Of a stretch of DNA of 64,000 nt, positions 27,601 to 36,539 are shown in pieces (the stretch's first letter is position 1; every line of letters begins with the position of its first letter). The stretch spans positions 62,001-126,000 of the forward strand of contig NZ_CP034451.1 of NCBI RefSeq assembly GCF_003952525.1, in the 5' to 3' direction. This DNA comes from Mesorhizobium sp. M3A.F.Ca.ET.080.04.2.1. Lineage in GTDB: Bacteria > Pseudomonadota > Alphaproteobacteria > Rhizobiales > Rhizobiaceae. The notes under the pieces were generated by a model. That model searched no databases. It was not told the DNA's origin and was given only the letters and a program-made list of their open reading frames with translations. The translations under genes and the position numbers were made by a program.

Positions 27601-30466
27601 CCCGAACCGTTACCTGCCTGGTCGAACCACCCTCGTAATCAATCGACCCCGCGACGACCAGACTGTTGCCAGAGATCGCGAACTGACCTCCGGCGTCGTC
27701 AAGAAGTGCAAACGTGAAGTTTTCGCCTGAATCCGGGTCTGTCGCGGAAAGAGTGCCGACAACCGTGCCCGCAGGACTGTTTTCATCGACTGAACTTGCC
27801 GAAAGCGAAATGTCGGTCGGAGGCTGGTTCTGCGTATCGTTCACGTCCGTTACGGCAATCGTGAATACCTTGTTATACTGGTTGCCTTGGCTATCAGTGA
27901 CGCGCAGTGTCACCGCGTGCGATGACGCCGTTTCAAAGTCAAGTGCGCCGTTGACGACGAGTTGGTCGCCCGTGACCGCGAAGAGGCCGCCGGCGTCATC
28001 GACGATCGAATAGGCAAAGGTGTCGCCAGTATCGGGGTCACTTGCCGAAAGCGTGCCAACAACGGTTCCTGCGTTGCTGTTTTCGGGGACCGACGAGGCT
28101 GAAAGTTCGAGGCTCGTTGGCGAATGAGCCAGCGAATCGAGGCTCCGAGTGCCATCGGAAAAATTGAAAAATTCGATATTCTGGACGTATGTGGTTTGCC
28201 CGATCGTTGCGGCCCGTTGATCGATCAGTGTAACGGCGCTTGGAGTGACGTTGACCGCGTAGTCGCTCAACATGCCTGAAAGGACAGCCGTGTCGCTCCC
28301 CTCGCCACCGTCGAGGTAGTTGTTGCCGCTTCCAGCCGCGAGGACGTCATTGCCCGCACCGCCGGAGAGGGAGTCATTGCCGCCGAGTGCGGTGATGGTG
28401 TCATCGCCGGAGCCGCCGGTGAAGTTCAGCGTTTCAATGTTGACGAACGTCGTCCCGTCGCCGACCGCGGTTGGGACTGACGTGTCGGTCGTGAAGACGG
28501 TCATGCCTGCGGTGGCTGTCGAGCGGTCGATATAGGCCGTGTCGCTGCCCTCTCCGCCGTCGATCGTGTCGGCCCCGCCGTAGCTGTAGATGGTGTCATC
28601 ACCGGTGCCGGCGTTCAGGATGTCGTTTCCTGTCGAACCTGCGTTGTCGTCATCCAGGAGCGTGTCGTTTCCCGCGCCTGCATTGATGGTGTCATTGCCC
28701 CCGCTGCCGGAAAGGTAGTCGTCGCCATCGCCGCCCGTCAGTTGGTCGTCGCCTTCGCCTCCAGACGCCTGGCCGCCACCTGAACCCACGTCGAGATTGT
28801 CGTTGCCAAGGCCGCCATCGAGGACCTCATAGCCGGCGCCGCCGATCAGCGTGTCGTCGCCCGTCTCGCCAAACGCCTGGCCGCCATCGGCACCCACGTC
28901 GAGCGTGTCGTTGCCTTCGCCGCCATAAAGCGTGTCGTAACCGGCACCTCCGGAAAGCGTGTCGTTCCCCTCACCGCCATAAAGGTAATCGATGCCGTCG
29001 CCACCGTTCAGAGTGTCATTGCCCGCACCGCCGGAGAGGGAGTCATTGCCGCCGAGTGCGGTGATGGTGTCATCGCCGGAGCCGCCGGTGAAGTTCAGCG
29101 TTTCAATGTTGACGAACGTCGTCCCGTCGCCGACCGCGGTTGGGACTGACGTGTCGGTCGTGAAGACGGTCATGCCTGCGGTGGCTGTCGAGCGGTCGAT
29201 ATAGGCCGTGTCGCTGCCCTCTCCGCCGTCGATCGTGTCGGCCCCGCCGTAGCTGTAGATGGTGTCATCACCGGTGCCGGCGTTCAGGATGTCGTTTCCT
29301 GTCGAACCTGCGTTGTCGTCGTCAATGAGCGTGTCGTTTCCAGCGCCCGCGTTGATCGTGTCGTTGCCCCCGCTGCCGGAAAGGTAGTCGTCGCCATCGC
29401 CGCCCGTCAGTTGGTCGTCGCCTTCGCCTCCAGACGCCTGGCCGCCACCTGAACCCACGTCGAGATTGTCGTTGCCAAGGCCGCCATCGAGGACCTCATA
29501 GCCGGCGCCGCCGACCAGCGTGTCGTCGCCCGCCTCGCCATAGGCCTGGCCGCCGTCAGGACCCACGTCCAGCGTATCGTTGCCCTCCCCACCATAGAGA
29601 GTGTCGTAACCGGCACCTCCGGAAAGCGTGTCGTTCCCCTCACCGCCATAAAGGTAATCGAGGCCGTCGCCACCGTTCAGGGTGTCGTTGCCCGCGCCGC
29701 CGGAGAGGGAGTCATTGCCGCCGAGTGCGGTGATGGTGTCATCGCCGGAGCCGCCGGTGAAGTTCAGCGTTTCAATGTTGACGAACGTCGTCCCGTCGCC
29801 GACCGCCGTGGGGACAGACGTGTCGGTCATGATGACGGTCATGCCTGCGGTGGCTGTCGATCGGTCGATATAAGCCGTGTCGTTGCCCTCGCCGCCGTTG
29901 ATCGTGTCCGCTCCGCCGTTGCTGTAGATGGTGTCGTCGCCGGTGCCGCCGTTCAGGATGTCGTTTCCTGTCGAGCCTGCGTTGTCGTCGTCAATGAGCG
30001 TGTCGTTTCCAGCGCCCGCGTTGATCGTGTCGTTGCCCCCGCTGCCGGAAAGGTAGTCGTCGCCGTCGCCACCAGTCAGTTGGTCGTCGCCTTCGCCTCC
30101 AGACGCCTGGCCGCCGCCCGAACCCACGTCGAGACTGTCATTGCCTATTCCGCCGTCGAGATACTCATAGCCGGCGCCGCCGACCAGCGTGTCGTCGCCC
30201 ACCTCGCCATAGGCCTGGCCGCCGTCAGGACCCACGTCCAGCGTATCGTTGCCCTCCCCACCATAGAGAGTGTCGTAACCGGCATCGCCCGAGAGAGTGT
30301 CGTTGCCTCCGTATCCGTAGATGATGTCGTTGCCACCCCCACCACTGATTTGGTCATCGCCGGTTTCGAGCGTTGGGTCTCCACCCTCGGGGGCTCCTGA
30401 GAGCACATCGTCATCGGCAGTGCCGACAATCACGTCGGACCCATTCGTTCCAAATTTATCAGCCAT
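18629..30466 (-). CDS. Giant RTX / cadherin-like secreted protein (3945 aa)
   Basis: The start ATG at 30466 has GGGAGGAAC upstream. The protein is dominated by RTX nonapeptides (GGxGxDxLx, for example [13 protein letters not shown]) that bind Ca2+ and fold after export. Order: residues ~20-720, RTX units in a tandem repeat; ~780-1080, cadherin/VCBS-like domains ([20 protein letters not shown]); ~1080-2000, mixed RTX and cadherin modules, one of them duplicated; ~2000-2980, diverse RTX blocks with beta-strand linkers (TFSNWG); ~2980-3930, three nearly identical RTX modules ([18 protein letters not shown]). The acidic/hydrophobic C-terminus ([10 protein letters not shown]) fits a type I secretion signal. 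No N-terminal signal peptide and no recognisable enzymatic domain are seen. A surface adhesin or biofilm protein seems likelier than a pore-forming toxin; an acyltransferase gene is absent. Confidence 0.93.
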   Translation of the reverse strand: MADKFGTNGSDVIVGTADDDVLSGAPEGGDPTLETGDDQISGGGGNDIIYGYGGNDTLSGDAGYDTLYGGEGNDTLDVGPDGGQAYGEVGDDTLVGGAGYEYLDGGIGNDSLDVGSGGGQASGGEGDDQLTGGDGDDYLSGSGGNDTINAGAGNDTLIDDDNAGSTGNDILNGGTGDDTIYSNGGADTINGGEGNDTAYIDRSTATAGMTVIMTDTSVPTAVGDGTTFVNIETLNFTGGSGDDTITALGGNDSLSGGAGNDTLNGGDGLDYLYGGEGNDTLSGGAGYDTLYGGEGNDTLDVGPDGGQAYGEAGDDTLVGGAGYEVLDGGLGNDNLDVGSGGGQASGGEGDDQLTGGDGDDYLSGSGGNDTINAGAGNDTLIDDDNAGSTGNDILNAGTGDDTIYSYGGADTIDGGEGSDTAYIDRSTATAGMTVFTTDTSVPTAVGDGTTFVNIETLNFTGGSGDDTITALGGNDSLSGGAGNDTLNGGDGIDYLYGGEGNDTLSGGAGYDTLYGGEGNDTLDVGADGGQAFGETGDDTLIGGAGYEVLDGGLGNDNLDVGSGGGQASGGEGDDQLTGGDGDDYLSGSGGNDTINAGAGNDTLLDDDNAGSTGNDILNAGTGDDTIYSYGGADTIDGGEGSDTAYIDRSTATAGMTVFTTDTSVPTAVGDGTTFVNIETLNFTGGSGDDTITALGGNDSLSGGAGNDVLAAGSGNNYLDGGEGSDTAVLSGMLSDYAVNVTPSAVTLIDQRAATIGQTTYVQNIEFFNFSDGTRSLDSLAHSPTSLELSASSVPENSNAGTVVGTLSASDPDTGDTFAYSIVDDAGGLFAVTGDQLVVNGALDFETASSHAVTLRVTDSQGNQYNKVFTIAVTDVNDTQNQPPTDISLSASSVDENSPAGTVVGTLSATDPDSGENFTFALLDDAGGQFAISGNSLVVAGSIDYEGGSTRQVTVRVTDSQNHTFEKSLTLSIGNVNDNAPVFSSGTTASFAENGTGLAYDANVSDADNLGALTYSLGGTDAALFNINAATGEVTFKTAPNFEAPADSDANNVYDIVVTASDGTLSTDRGVAITVTDNNDTNANPIITSNGGGDDASISLAENTAVVTTVTATDLDAGDTLTYSIVGGFDANLFSIEAQSGALSFVTAPDFENPNLNGGIFDQFYSVVVQADDGHGGLDTQTITVTVTNVNDNAPVFGSGTSSSFAENGTGVAYDADASDADNLGALSYSLSGTDAALFDVNAVTGEVTFKAAPDFEAPADSDANNVYDIVVTASDGTLSTDRSVAITVTNIPENHVINGTPFDDYLVGTAEDDTINGLEGRDTLIGGQGDDILNGGGQNGDLVNYADEGGGGAVVVNLAEGTATDTFGNTDTLVGISDVFGTDQADTIVGKNPGGGYEGFYGFAGNDTIIGGSGDSWIYYDRDASFGGSDGVTVNISNAEQGGQAANTATDGFGDTDTLTNVNKVRGTQFADTVFGGEQDFSQFQVGAGADYVDGGAGEDMIDYKYDNDGGTATHGVFVNLSGTTQTSFLGSAGPHSAIDLFGDTDTLINIEDARGSEFADFVFGNAGDNVLIGEAGDDTLLGNGGADTFIGGLGNDTMDGGAGSDTLDYGSEGGPHGVVVNLLGDGGVQGGLPSDTAIDTFGFIDPDPTNRTPTDSVARIPNVIGTQFADEIYGGNHDNNLSGGGGDDRLKGGGLNDVLDGGAGSDTAIYEGNRSDYLVSQNPDGSLTIEDLRDGSPEGTDIVSNVELFSFSDGNRTLTELFVNSAPAITSNGGGDDASISLAENTAVVTTVTATDLDAGDTLTYSIVGGFDANLFSIEAQSGALSFVTAPDFENPNLNGGIFDQFYSVVVQADDGHGGLDTQTITVTVTNVNDNAPVFGSGTSSSFAENGTGVAYDADASDADNLGALSYSLSGTDAALFDVNAVTGEVTFKAAPDFEAPADSDANNVYDIVVTASDGTLSTDRSVAITVTNIPENHVINGTPFDDYLVGTAEDDTINGLGGNDTLIGGDGNDILNGGDGEDELHGGSGNDTFFGGDGSDVFHGGAGNDTFDGQGDFDDVWYADEGGPLGVTVDLAAGIATDTFGDTDTLTSISGIAGSNLADTLLGDNENNIIRSFRGNDIVDGRGGSDEVHYANDQNLISVTVDLAAGTAVESYADGTSTDTLVGIERIRGSLGSDTLTGDDGNNTIRGISGDDLINGGAGRDMADYSQDARYGGGQGVTVNLVGGNAIDGFGDSDTLIGIEDVRGTMFGDVITGDGNANELRGDGGNDVIDGGSGIDSLYGGDGDDTLVTAGAGAGGIYDGGTGNDTLQVTGSTDFRTSTIASIERLLIQASSNVWISSAQLAAGGFSTNLAIEGNQLQNNLAVDVAAGGTADGRGWTFSNWGEGFDVVHFQGQVGDTSETIYGTSQIDWITGFGGADILMGYGGDDTFYLHTDGTPAGEVIDGGDGFDRIALFGSVDVSAATLASIERIDSLQSNQTLTMAGAQFGGSGISDSALFLSNGTGFKLVVNEASNFSAAGWQFIGWDTTDSININGTTGNDTLTGSSQADDIQGLGGNDTILGGGGDDNLRGGSGSDILDGGEGNDVIHYGFLDSALGDTIDGGAGVDTISVEGNNSDLYRVSITGVERLAFDTTSSAGVWLSNDNVGSGQINTFIGSAFFDQVSVRVTSLSGGTADLGTAAFQNWGPNDSIELIGSNANDVLIGSVVDDVIFGSLGADTMQGGAGNDRFSFNTGNVTSGESIDGGSGSDDLLIFGNNDFRLAALNSIESLSFGGSAIPATVTFSSTQIGAGLSSNASVGGNGGANAINISMDVPGTLDIGGWTFSNWSSNDSIFMGGSVSADTLIGSSQADEIQGNFGNDILIGGDGDDQLAGQYDVDTLTGGAGVDTFAGSVTDWNGDRITDYEYGEKIMVAFGSASLSDYRLRTTATDSFIDIDGNGDGAFDSTIVLSGQVHGTLTVIAAADPNYAQLVITPNTAPAITSNGAGDTAQISIAENTTTVTTVTAADPDAGDTLTYSIVGGADAGLFQIDATTGVLSFQNAPDFEAPADSGDNNVYDVTVQVSDGSSVDSQAIAVTVTDVAAQTITGSNAAQTLTGTPEADTISGLGGNDTLIGLADNDYLDGGAGADTMLGGTGNDTYVVDNAGDIVDETGGDGTDLVRSSIAFSLSDAVHAIGDIENLTLTGAGNVAGTGNALANVITGNTGNNTLAGLGGADTLIGGAGTDTASYAASAAGVDVSLTTGVAHGGDAEGDTFSNIENLLGSAQNDTLEGDGNNNVLNGGAGIDTLSYEHAAAALTVSLATTAAQNTVGAGSDTVSGFENLIGSAFGDTLTGSTAANVISGLGGDDVINGGAGADTMLGGTGNDTYVVDNAGDIVDETGGDGTDLVRSSIAFSLSDAVHAIGDIENLTLTGAGNVAGTGNALANVITGNTGNNTLAGLGGADTLIGGAGTDTASYAASAAGVDVSLTTGVAHGGDAEGDTFSNIENLLGSAQNDTLEGDGNNNVLNGGAGIDTLSYEHAAAALTVSLATTAAQNTVGAGSDTVSGFENLIGSAFGDTLTGSTAANVISGLGGDDVINGGAGADTMLGGTGNDTYVVDNAGDIVDETGGDGTDLVRSSIAFSLSDAVHAIGDIENLTLTGTGNVAGTGNALANVITGNTGNNTLAGLGGADTLIGGAGTDTASYATSAAGVDVSLTTGVAHGGDAEGDTFSSIENLLGSAQNDTLEGDGNNNVLNGGAGDDTMRGGGGNDTYIVDSANDTVDESVANSTGTDTVQASVSFSLLNSARVLGVFENLTLTGNTDIDGTGNSANNVLTGNGGANVLDGGAGNDTLTGGLGADTFRFSSALNASTNKDTITDFDVANDTIVLDHTIFTTLGGPGILAAGSFYIGTAATDADDRIIYNSATGTLTYDSNGNAAGGAVQFANVGAGQALTNADFMVA
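19241..21087 (-). repeat. 684-bp tandem repeat, about 2.7 near-identical copies, in the RTX gene 3' part
   Basis: Identical landmarks recur at 19352, 20036 and 20720 (period exactly 684 bp, 228 codons). Copies differ by only scattered substitutions, and the third copy breaks off near 21087. Each copy encodes the same RTX module containing [18 protein letters not shown]. The exact multiple of three keeps the frame after unequal recombination. Confidence 0.92.
24465..25160 (-). repeat. Copy 1 of a ~696-bp dispersed repeat in the RTX gene (cadherin-like module)
   Basis: This segment is almost base-for-base the same as 26517-27212, 2052 bp away. It encodes two cadherin-like domains ([19 protein letters not shown] and [20 protein letters not shown]) followed by the start of an RTX block. 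The near-identity indicates recent duplication or gene conversion. Confidence 0.9.
26517..27212 (-). repeat. Copy 2 of the ~696-bp dispersed repeat in the RTX gene
   Basis: Second copy of the module at 24465-25160. Similarity ends near 27212, where the second copy continues with a different cadherin domain. The offset of 2052 bp is divisible by three, so recombination between copies would delete 684 codons in frame. Confidence 0.9.
28351..30300 (-). repeat. 669-bp tandem repeat, three copies, at the RTX gene 5' end
   Basis: The same landmark occurs at 28371, 29040 and 29709 (period 669 bp, 223 codons). Copies are nearly identical with small differences at codon level. They encode RTX blocks with [20 protein letters not shown] and an intervening beta-rich segment ([15 protein letters not shown]). 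Confidence 0.9.
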
Positions 30467-30499
30467 TTGTTCCTCCCATTGGGTCGCCGGTTGCTGGCA

Positions 30500-31048
30500 T
30501 TATTGTTGCGGCAGAGCATGCTTGAATAACGGGGAAGATCGCTTCACTCGCGCGGGTGATTTCCAACCGGCGGATCCTCCGAACTTCGCAAGTTGATCCA
30601 TATGACCGCGCGTTGCGGTCTCTCGGGGACGCCGGTCGATCGCGGAACGCCTCAAGTCACGAGTAGGCTGTGGTAGGGGGTTCACTACAGGCGGCGGCGC
30701 AGGCGCAGGATCCCCCGTGACAATGTCGGCATCGCCCCAGACACCGATGCCTGAGGCGACTGTCGCACTGGCTGTTGTGTTAGCGTCGACGTCCTTGCCA
30801 CAGCCGTACACGTAGCTGGCAACCACCTCGTACAGGGCCGTTGTTGAGAGGATCGAGCCAGAATACGGGGCCGTAGCGGTCGCGCCGGCGACCAATTGCC
30901 AGGTCTGGCGTTTGGCCCAGGAGACATGCGGTGTGCCATCCGGATTCAGGACGCTTCCGGCAAGCGTCTGGCCCTCAGATACTTGGCCCGTTTGCCCGGT
31001 CGTGCAGCCGGACCCGGCGCTCTGAGCCGTGAGAATGCCGTTTCTGAG
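30500..31048 (-). CDS. Hypothetical protein upstream of the RTX gene
   Basis: An open frame of about 182 residues if started at the ATG at 31048 (MLRNGILTAQSAGSGC). The sequence is Ala/Thr/Ser-rich with a proline stretch (PAPAPPPVVNPLPQP) and a basic C-terminus, and has no clear signal peptide or domain I recognise. Its 3' end is 33 bp ahead of the RTX start on the same strand, so it might be a leader gene of the secretion operon. The C-terminal part (RRSAIDRRPRETATRG) looks less protein-like, and the frame may be a remnant or spurious. Confidence 0.3.
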   Translation of the reverse strand, partial: LRNGILTAQSAGSGCTTGQTGQVSEGQTLAGSVLNPDGTPHVSWAKRQTWQLVAGATATAPYSGSILSTTALYEVVASYVYGCGKDVDANTTASATVASGIGVWGDADIVTGDPAPAPPPVVNPLPQPTRDLRRSAIDRRPRETATRGHMDQLAKFGGSAGWKSPARVKRSSPLFKHALPQQ

Positions 31049-31099
31049 CATGGCCACCCCCAAAACTGCCGTACGGGGTTCGCCGCACAGCGGCCACAC

Positions 31100-31713
31100 C
31101 AGCCCCTCCAGACCGGTGCAGATTTCAAGGCCTCATCCAATGCCAGAATAAGCCGCGCAAAATCAGCCCGCACCACCCAAATGGGTTATGCTGCGCAACT
31201 TCGGCGCTTCGCCCGACATGACGACCAGAATCGCGAGTCGCCAACAGCAGGCAGGCCCTAAGCAATCACGGGGCTCTTCGACCGAAGCTCATGAATTCGA
31301 ACGAACGATGCTTTACCCGCAAATCGCGGAGCAATGCCGAATTTTGGCTCCAGACGGGCGCGCATGGCAGCACGCCGGGCCAAGCGCCTGCCTACTTCGC
31401 CGATCTGAACAACGTTGTCGGCAGCTTCCCCCAAAATTTAGGACGTGAAAGGCTCTCGTGCCTCATCATTTTGTCTAGCGACCTCAGACGACTTAGGGAT
31501 CGCGGTGTTTAAGGCGATGTGCAATTGAAAGCTCTGTCGAGTGAACCGCTCTTGTTTAGGTCCAAAAAGGAGGAAATGCCGCCTCAATCTCTATGCTAGA
31601 TGAACACGACGCCGAAACAGACGTGTTGGAACGAAACTGCGCTCGTATTTTGCCTTTTGTTGTGTTTAGATAGTTAAAAATATAGCTGCGTCCGTTGCGG
31701 CTGGGGGACAATC
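31100..31713. other. Non-coding stretch before the LuxR array
   Basis: I see no supported gene in ~610 bases. The last ~100 bases (31610-31710) are clearly AT-richer than the surroundings, with TTTAGATAG and TTAAAAATATAG stretches, and probably hold the promoter of the regulator gene at 31714. The boundary with the secretion locus lies here. Confidence 0.35.
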
Positions 31714-32895
31714 GTGAGCGCACGAGTCGATTTTGCTGCGATCGGCGCGGCCTTCTCCCAGGCTGCCGTTGATCCGACGCGTTGGAACAGCGCGATGGAA
31801 GTGGCCCAAAGGGCCACGGGAAGCGCGGGCGCGTTGCTCTTCAACATACGGGGGCATCTGCCAGGAATTCCGCACAGCAGCTCGATGGAATCGTCTTTTG
31901 ACGTCTACGTCCGGGACGGGTGGATCAATCGCGATGAGAGATATCGTCTAGCCCCATTCCTCGTACGGAACGGCGTCAGTTCCGAATTCGATCTGCTTAC
32001 ACCTGAACAAATCGCAAAGCATCCATATTATCAGGAATTTCTCGCACCTTTAGGCTTGAGATGGTGCGCGCTGGTGAAGGTTGCCGCAGGAGATGACCTT
32101 TGGTCACTGTCACTACAGAGGACAATTGAGCAGGGTCCGTTTCTGCCAGAGGAAATCCAGCAGCTGGCCGAGCTCTCCAGCAGATTGGGATCGGTGGCCG
32201 CCTTGGCTCGAGCACTTGGCTTTGCACGGGCTGAAGGGGCTCTGGACGCGTTCAGCACCAGCGGTACCGCAGCGGTGATGCTCGATCAGCGTGGGCAGGT
32301 TCTGGGTGTCAACAGCACCGCGGATCAATTGATGGGAAGGGATCTTCAGATCACAAGCGGTCGTCTCACATCCAGAGACAGAAATGCGACAGACGCCTTG
32401 GATCGCGCGTTGCAGGCCCTGCTCTGGCGGCAAGCGGTGCCAGCGACAACGCGCCCGATACCATTGCCAAGAACCAAGGGGCGTCCGCTCTTTGCTTATC
32501 TCCTGCGACTTTCTGGCGTGACTTATAACGCGCTTGCGCCATGTCAGGCGGTTGTCGTCATCGTGGATCCTGAGCAGTCATCCCAACCGCCGGAAGTCGC
32601 ATTCCAGGCATGTTTCGGGCTTACTCCCGCCGAAGCAAAACTCGCCCGAGAACTCTCATCGGGCGAAGAGCTGGCAATCGCGGCCGACCGATTAGGCGTC
32701 TGCTACGAGACGGCGCGCAGCCGGCTCAAGGCCATCTTCGCCAAAACTGGGACGCATCGGCAGCCCGAGCTTGTGGCCCTGTTTTCGCATCTACTCCAAG
32801 GCAGCGCGCATCCTCCGGCGTTCAGGGGCAAGCGAATACTTCAGCAGAAGGCGTATCATGCTGCCAATCGAGGATTGGCCAATGAGCCGGCATGA
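31714..32895 (+). CDS. LuxR-type transcriptional regulator (non-AHL class)
   Basis: 393 residues from a GTG at 31714 with GGGGGA upstream. The C-terminal helix-turn-helix is of LuxR/FixJ type (GLTPAEAKLARELSSGEELAIAADRLGVCYETARSRLKAIFAKTG, quoted in part: LTPAEAKLA, YETARSRLKAIFAKTGTHRQ). The N-terminal ~300 residues contain a PAS-like middle part (AVMLDQRGQVLGVNSTADQL). The acyl-homoserine-lactone pocket signature of TraR/LuxR is not visible, so the signal is unknown. It is the first of a same-strand array of related regulators next to the RTX/type I secretion locus, a plausible but unproven target. Confidence 0.85.
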   Translation: MSARVDFAAIGAAFSQAAVDPTRWNSAMEVAQRATGSAGALLFNIRGHLPGIPHSSSMESSFDVYVRDGWINRDERYRLAPFLVRNGVSSEFDLLTPEQIAKHPYYQEFLAPLGLRWCALVKVAAGDDLWSLSLQRTIEQGPFLPEEIQQLAELSSRLGSVAALARALGFARAEGALDAFSTSGTAAVMLDQRGQVLGVNSTADQLMGRDLQITSGRLTSRDRNATDALDRALQALLWRQAVPATTRPIPLPRTKGRPLFAYLLRLSGVTYNALAPCQAVVVIVDPEQSSQPPEVAFQACFGLTPAEAKLARELSSGEELAIAADRLGVCYETARSRLKAIFAKTGTHRQPELVALFSHLLQGSAHPPAFRGKRILQQKAYHAANRGLANEPA

Positions 32896-33073
32896 AAGAG
32901 TGGAGCGGGCGATGGACCCCTGCTACGAGGCCATAGTGGTTCCGGAGACCTGGAAGGATGCCCTGTATCACCTAGCGGTCGCTCGACGCGGCATACGCAT
33001 GTCCTACCCCCAAGGGATACCAGCAGCAGTGACCCTCGGAATCCCAGACAATCGCTGCTCGCACGGTAAGTGA
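32882..33073 (+). pseudogene. Remnant 5' end of a fourth LuxR-array regulator
   Basis: A 63-residue frame begins MSRHERVERAMDPCYEAIVVPETW and continues DALYHLAVARRG before losing similarity and stopping at 33073. The segment resembles the N-terminus shared by the two downstream regulators (RIYEAAAVPELWGGRGVLDVLASV). Nothing of the PAS-like or DNA-binding part remains. It overlaps the end of the first LuxR gene by 14 bases, so it could once have been translationally coupled to it. Confidence 0.55.
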
Positions 33074-33131
33074 CGAGCCGCCGTGAGGGGGCTGTAATCT
33101 AGCCGCGTTAACAGATAGCGTGGGTTTTGCC

Positions 33132-34247
33132 GTGCTTGAACAAAACGAAATTGTTGAACGTATCTACGAAGCCGCCGCTGTTCCGGAGCTGTGGGGCGGA
33201 CGGGGTGTTCTCGACGTGCTGGCCTCCGTCAGCGCATGCACGGACGGGGTGATCTTTACAGTTGACAAACAGGGAGCTGTCCGCTGGATGGCGAATGACT
33301 CAGCTGCCCCAAAGATGGAAGTCTATTCGCGAGACAACTGGGTGGCGAAAAACCCCTACATGGAGACACCGGAGCGCATCGCACGCTTCCGTGAGCCTCG
33401 ATTCCTCCTCGACACTGAAGTGATGTCGGTCGAAGAGATGCAGGTGACTCAGTATTACCAGGGGTTCATGCGGCCACTCGGAATGTACTGGCATGCAGCG
33501 ACTACTATCGAAGGGCCCACGAATGACGTTGTCAGAATGTCTGTTCACCGTGGCTATGACGCTGGCCCGCTGAACCCGGATGTAGCGCACCGCCTGACCG
33601 CGCTCCGCCCGCACCTGGCCAGGGCAACCCTGCTGACAGCGCGCTTGCGATTTGAACAAGTACGAGCGGCTGTGGATGCTTTCGATCTGATTGGCTTGCC
33701 GACGGCAGCGATCAAACGCGGACGCGTGACTCTGTCTAACAAGGGATTCGGAAAATTGGTGCCGGGTGTCTTACAGGATCGGGCGGCGCGCCTGACATTC
33801 CTGCAGGCTTCTGCCGACGAACGCTGGAGCAGATTGCTTGAAACAGGCGCTGTCGCTCGCGGAGGTACCTTTCCCATTGGCCCGTCGAAGGAATTTCCGA
33901 CGATGGTTGCACATGCGATACCGATGGTCGGTGCCAGCCGCGACATCTTCAGTGCCGCCGACCAGTTGCTGGTCATCGCTCCGACTGAAGCCATGGTCGG
34001 CTTAGACCCGAAAATTCTGGAGGGCCTGTTCGACTTGACGGCAGCGGAAGCGGCCGTGGCCCGCGACCTGGTGAACGGTAAGACGATCGGAGACATCGCC
34101 GAAGCGCGAGGGGTTTCCCAGAATACCGTTCGCGTTCAGGTCAAGGCTATCTTCGAGAAAACAGGCATTCATCGCCAAGCCGACCTTATCCGTATGCTTT
34201 TAAGCGTCCGCAGTCCGTTTTCGGGTGCCGAACTGCTTGCTCGCTGA
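33132..34247 (+). CDS. LuxR-type regulator, tandem paralogue 1
   Basis: 371 residues from a GTG at 33132 (MLEQNEIVERIYEAAAVPE), chosen by alignment with the paralogue at 34344; a GTG at 33120 is also possible. The C-terminal LuxR helix-turn-helix is clear (FDLTAAEAAVARDLVNGKTIGDIAEARGVSQNTVRVQVK, core motifs LTAAEAAVARDL and SQNTVRVQVKAIFEKTG). The N-terminal half is shared with the next gene along its whole length, for example AAAVPELWGGRGVLD and MSVEEMQVTQYYQGFMRP. The ligand is unknown. These are not TraR-like receptors. Confidence 0.88.
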   Translation: MLEQNEIVERIYEAAAVPELWGGRGVLDVLASVSACTDGVIFTVDKQGAVRWMANDSAAPKMEVYSRDNWVAKNPYMETPERIARFREPRFLLDTEVMSVEEMQVTQYYQGFMRPLGMYWHAATTIEGPTNDVVRMSVHRGYDAGPLNPDVAHRLTALRPHLARATLLTARLRFEQVRAAVDAFDLIGLPTAAIKRGRVTLSNKGFGKLVPGVLQDRAARLTFLQASADERWSRLLETGAVARGGTFPIGPSKEFPTMVAHAIPMVGASRDIFSAADQLLVIAPTEAMVGLDPKILEGLFDLTAAEAAVARDLVNGKTIGDIAEARGVSQNTVRVQVKAIFEKTGIHRQADLIRMLLSVRSPFSGAELLAR

Positions 34248-34343
34248 ACCTGCACATGGTGACCGACTTAAGCCGCGGACATATGATGATGTATTTTGAT
34301 TGCCTGAGTTTGATCACGTGTATGTCGTTCGGAGGAGTTCGTC

Positions 34344-35453
34344 GTGCTTGAAGAAAGTAAGAGCATCGAACGCATTTATGAAGCCGCCGCTGTTCCGGAG
34401 CTTTGGGGTGGACGGGGCGTTCTCGACATGCTGGCCTCCGTGGGAACCTGCACGGACGGGGTGATAATTGCTGTCGACAAGAAGAAGACCCTGCGCTGGA
34501 CTGCGAACGACTCGGCCACGCCCAAGTTGGAGGTCTACTTTCGGGAAAACTGGGTCGTCAAGAACCCTTACCTGGAAACGGCGGAGCGTATCGCGCGCTT
34601 CAGTGTACCTAAATTCGTCATGGACACTGAGGTAATGTCCGCCGAGGAAATGCAGGCGAGCGGATACTATCAAGGATTCATGCGTCCGCAGGGTATGTAT
34701 TGGCATGCCGGCACATCCATCGACGGGCCGACCGGCGATGTTATTAAAGTGTCTGTCCATCGAAGCTATGATTCAGGTCCGCTGGACCGAGATGCTACAC
34801 GCCGTTTGTCGGTGTTGCGCCCACACATAGCCAGGGCGGTCTTGCTGACGGCGCGCCTGCGGTTCCAGCAAGTGCAAGCGGCGGTCGACGCTTTCGACCT
34901 GATCGCCTTGCCGGCTGCGGGAATCAAACAAGGGCGTCTCATCCTGTCCAACGAAGCCTTCGATAGATTGGTACCCGGGGTTCTCCAGGACCGGAACTCG
35001 CGCGTGACATTCGTGCAACCCTCCGCTAATACGCGCTGGAGAGAACTGCTTGAAACAGGCGCAGTTGCTCACGGGGGAACGTTCCCCATCGGTCCTTCGA
35101 CGGAGCACCCGACGATGATTGCGCACGTGGTGCCCATGGTAGGTGCCAGTCGCGACATTTTCAGCGCGGCCGACCAGCTACTGATCATTGCTGCGACTGA
35201 ACGGGCTGGCGGGCTGGACCCTAAGATCCTGGAAGGATTGTTCGACCTGACGGCGGCCGAAGCAGCCGTAGCCCGCGACCTGGTAAACGGCAAAACGATT
35301 GCGGACATAGCCGAAGCGCGGCAGGTTTCCAAGAACACCGTTCGCGTTCAGGTCAAGTCAGTATTTGAAAAGACTGGCGTTCACCGCCAAGCCGACTTGG
35401 TTCGCATGCTTTTGAACATCCGCAACCCCGCCTTGTTAGGGGGTGAACGATAG
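34344..35453 (+). CDS. LuxR-type regulator, tandem paralogue 2
   Basis: 369 residues from a GTG at 34344 with a GGAGGAG site 6 bases upstream. It is highly similar to the gene at 33132 throughout, including the effector-like N-terminus (ERIYEAAAVPELWGGRGVLD) and the C-terminal LuxR helix-turn-helix (ILEGLFDLTAAEAAVARDLV, KNTVRVQVKSVFEKTGVHRQ). A tandem gene duplication followed by divergence in the middle region explains the pair. Differences cluster around residues 35-60 and 110-130, which may mean changed signal recognition. Confidence 0.88.
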   Translation: MLEESKSIERIYEAAAVPELWGGRGVLDMLASVGTCTDGVIIAVDKKKTLRWTANDSATPKLEVYFRENWVVKNPYLETAERIARFSVPKFVMDTEVMSAEEMQASGYYQGFMRPQGMYWHAGTSIDGPTGDVIKVSVHRSYDSGPLDRDATRRLSVLRPHIARAVLLTARLRFQQVQAAVDAFDLIALPAAGIKQGRLILSNEAFDRLVPGVLQDRNSRVTFVQPSANTRWRELLETGAVAHGGTFPIGPSTEHPTMIAHVVPMVGASRDIFSAADQLLIIAATERAGGLDPKILEGLFDLTAAEAAVARDLVNGKTIADIAEARQVSKNTVRVQVKSVFEKTGVHRQADLVRMLLNIRNPALLGGER

Positions 35454-35579
35454 CCGCATACCAAAAGGGATATCGTTCGGATTTCGTGCTGGTCAACAAC
35501 CGCAAACTGATGGAGTTCGCAGGCGATTTGGGCGCATGGTCCTGTAACAGAAGCCAGCACCTCACCCACAGCCGGAGCG

Positions 35580-36045
35580 GTCAAAAGACGCTAGAGAGCC
35601 TCAAGATGGAGGCCGGCGGCATGGACTTGGGCGGTTCACTCATCGCCGAGCGGCTGGCGGAGATTCTCGTCGTCGCGGCGGTCCGCGCTTTCGTGGCCGC
35701 CAGTCCGACGACCAGCGTCGGCTGGATCACCGCACTGGCGGACCGCCGGATCGGCAAGGCGCTCCGACTGTTGCATAGCGATTTCGCGCGGGGATGGACA
35801 GCGCCGTTGCTGGCGTCGGAGGTCGGCATGTCACGATCGGCCTTCACGCAGCGCTTCACGGCGCGCGTTGGGCGCCCGCCCCTCGACTATCTGACACACT
35901 GGCGGATGGTCGTTGCGCAGCGAAAGCTCAACGTGGGCGAGGCCGTGGCGAGCGTTTGCTGCGGAGATCGGCTACAAATCGCAAAGCGCCTTTTCTCACG
36001 CCTTCAAGCGAAGCTTTGGTCGTTCACCGCGGTCTGGGCGGCTAA
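35580..36045 (+). pseudogene. AraC-family regulator remnant, frameshifted and 5'-truncated
   Basis: The frame through 35580-35945 encodes part of a cupin-type AraC regulator (GGSLIAERLAEILVVAAVRAF, then GKALRLLHSDFARGWTAPLLA, ASEVGMSRSAFTQRFTARVG). Near 35950 the family sequence continues in another frame (FAAEIGYKSQSAFSHAFKRS FGRSPR), so a frameshift separates the two halves of the second helix-turn-helix. The usual N-terminal cupin domain is missing. Non-functional as read. Confidence 0.7.
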
Positions 36046-36539
36046 CGACGTTCTGCCGGGTCCATGGGATCCTCTTCGTAGCCGATGGCCGATAGTGCAT
36101 CGGCTTTCCTCGCCACGAGATAGACGACGTAAGTCGCGAATTCGAGAATGCCCTTTATGCGACTTTTTAGGCACAAAAGGCGAACATTGAAAGGGCGTCG
36201 TGTGTTTGACGTCAATAGGCCTACCCATTCGATCGGTCCCGGTGATCAATAGCAATGGCTGGAACGGGGCCGGCAGCCAACTGTCCGCTCTCGGGCCAAC
36301 TTCTTGACGAGTCGCCATTCGATTCCGCCGCCCTTCTCGAACGCTTGAAGGCTTGAAGCTGTTTGCCAAAATGCTTTCAGCAACTGGCTCAGCAACAGCC
36401 ACGCGTATGCAGTCTTCCGTATAAAAATATAGATAAAACAGCATATTGATATTTCTGTGGAAGAGTGGAAGAGTTCTCCATTGAAAAATCTTCCATCAGG
36501 GGCTACAATGGGGTCTAGCCTAAACGAGGAAGGTTTTCG
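36046..36539. promoter_or_regulatory. AT-rich spacer with a repeat-containing promoter region for the AAA-protease pair
   Basis: No gene is seen in these ~490 bases. Position 36420-36500 is markedly AT-rich. It contains a tandem duplication TGGAAGAG-TGGAAGAG at 36458-36473 and the inverted partner TCTTCCA at 36489-36495, about 45 bases before the GTG start at 36540. This is a candidate operator. A GAGGAAGG ribosome-binding site follows at about 36526-36533. Confidence 0.45.

Noticed and set aside
18629..30466. CRISPR-like array
   Set aside because: The regular short periodicity comes from RTX nonapeptide codons in one long reading frame, not from repeats separated by unique spacers.
31714..35453. 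LuxR-type genes as the TraR receptor for the TraI signal
   Set aside because: Their N-terminal parts do not show the AHL-binding signature and they are far from traI; TraR normally lies past trbI, outside this window.
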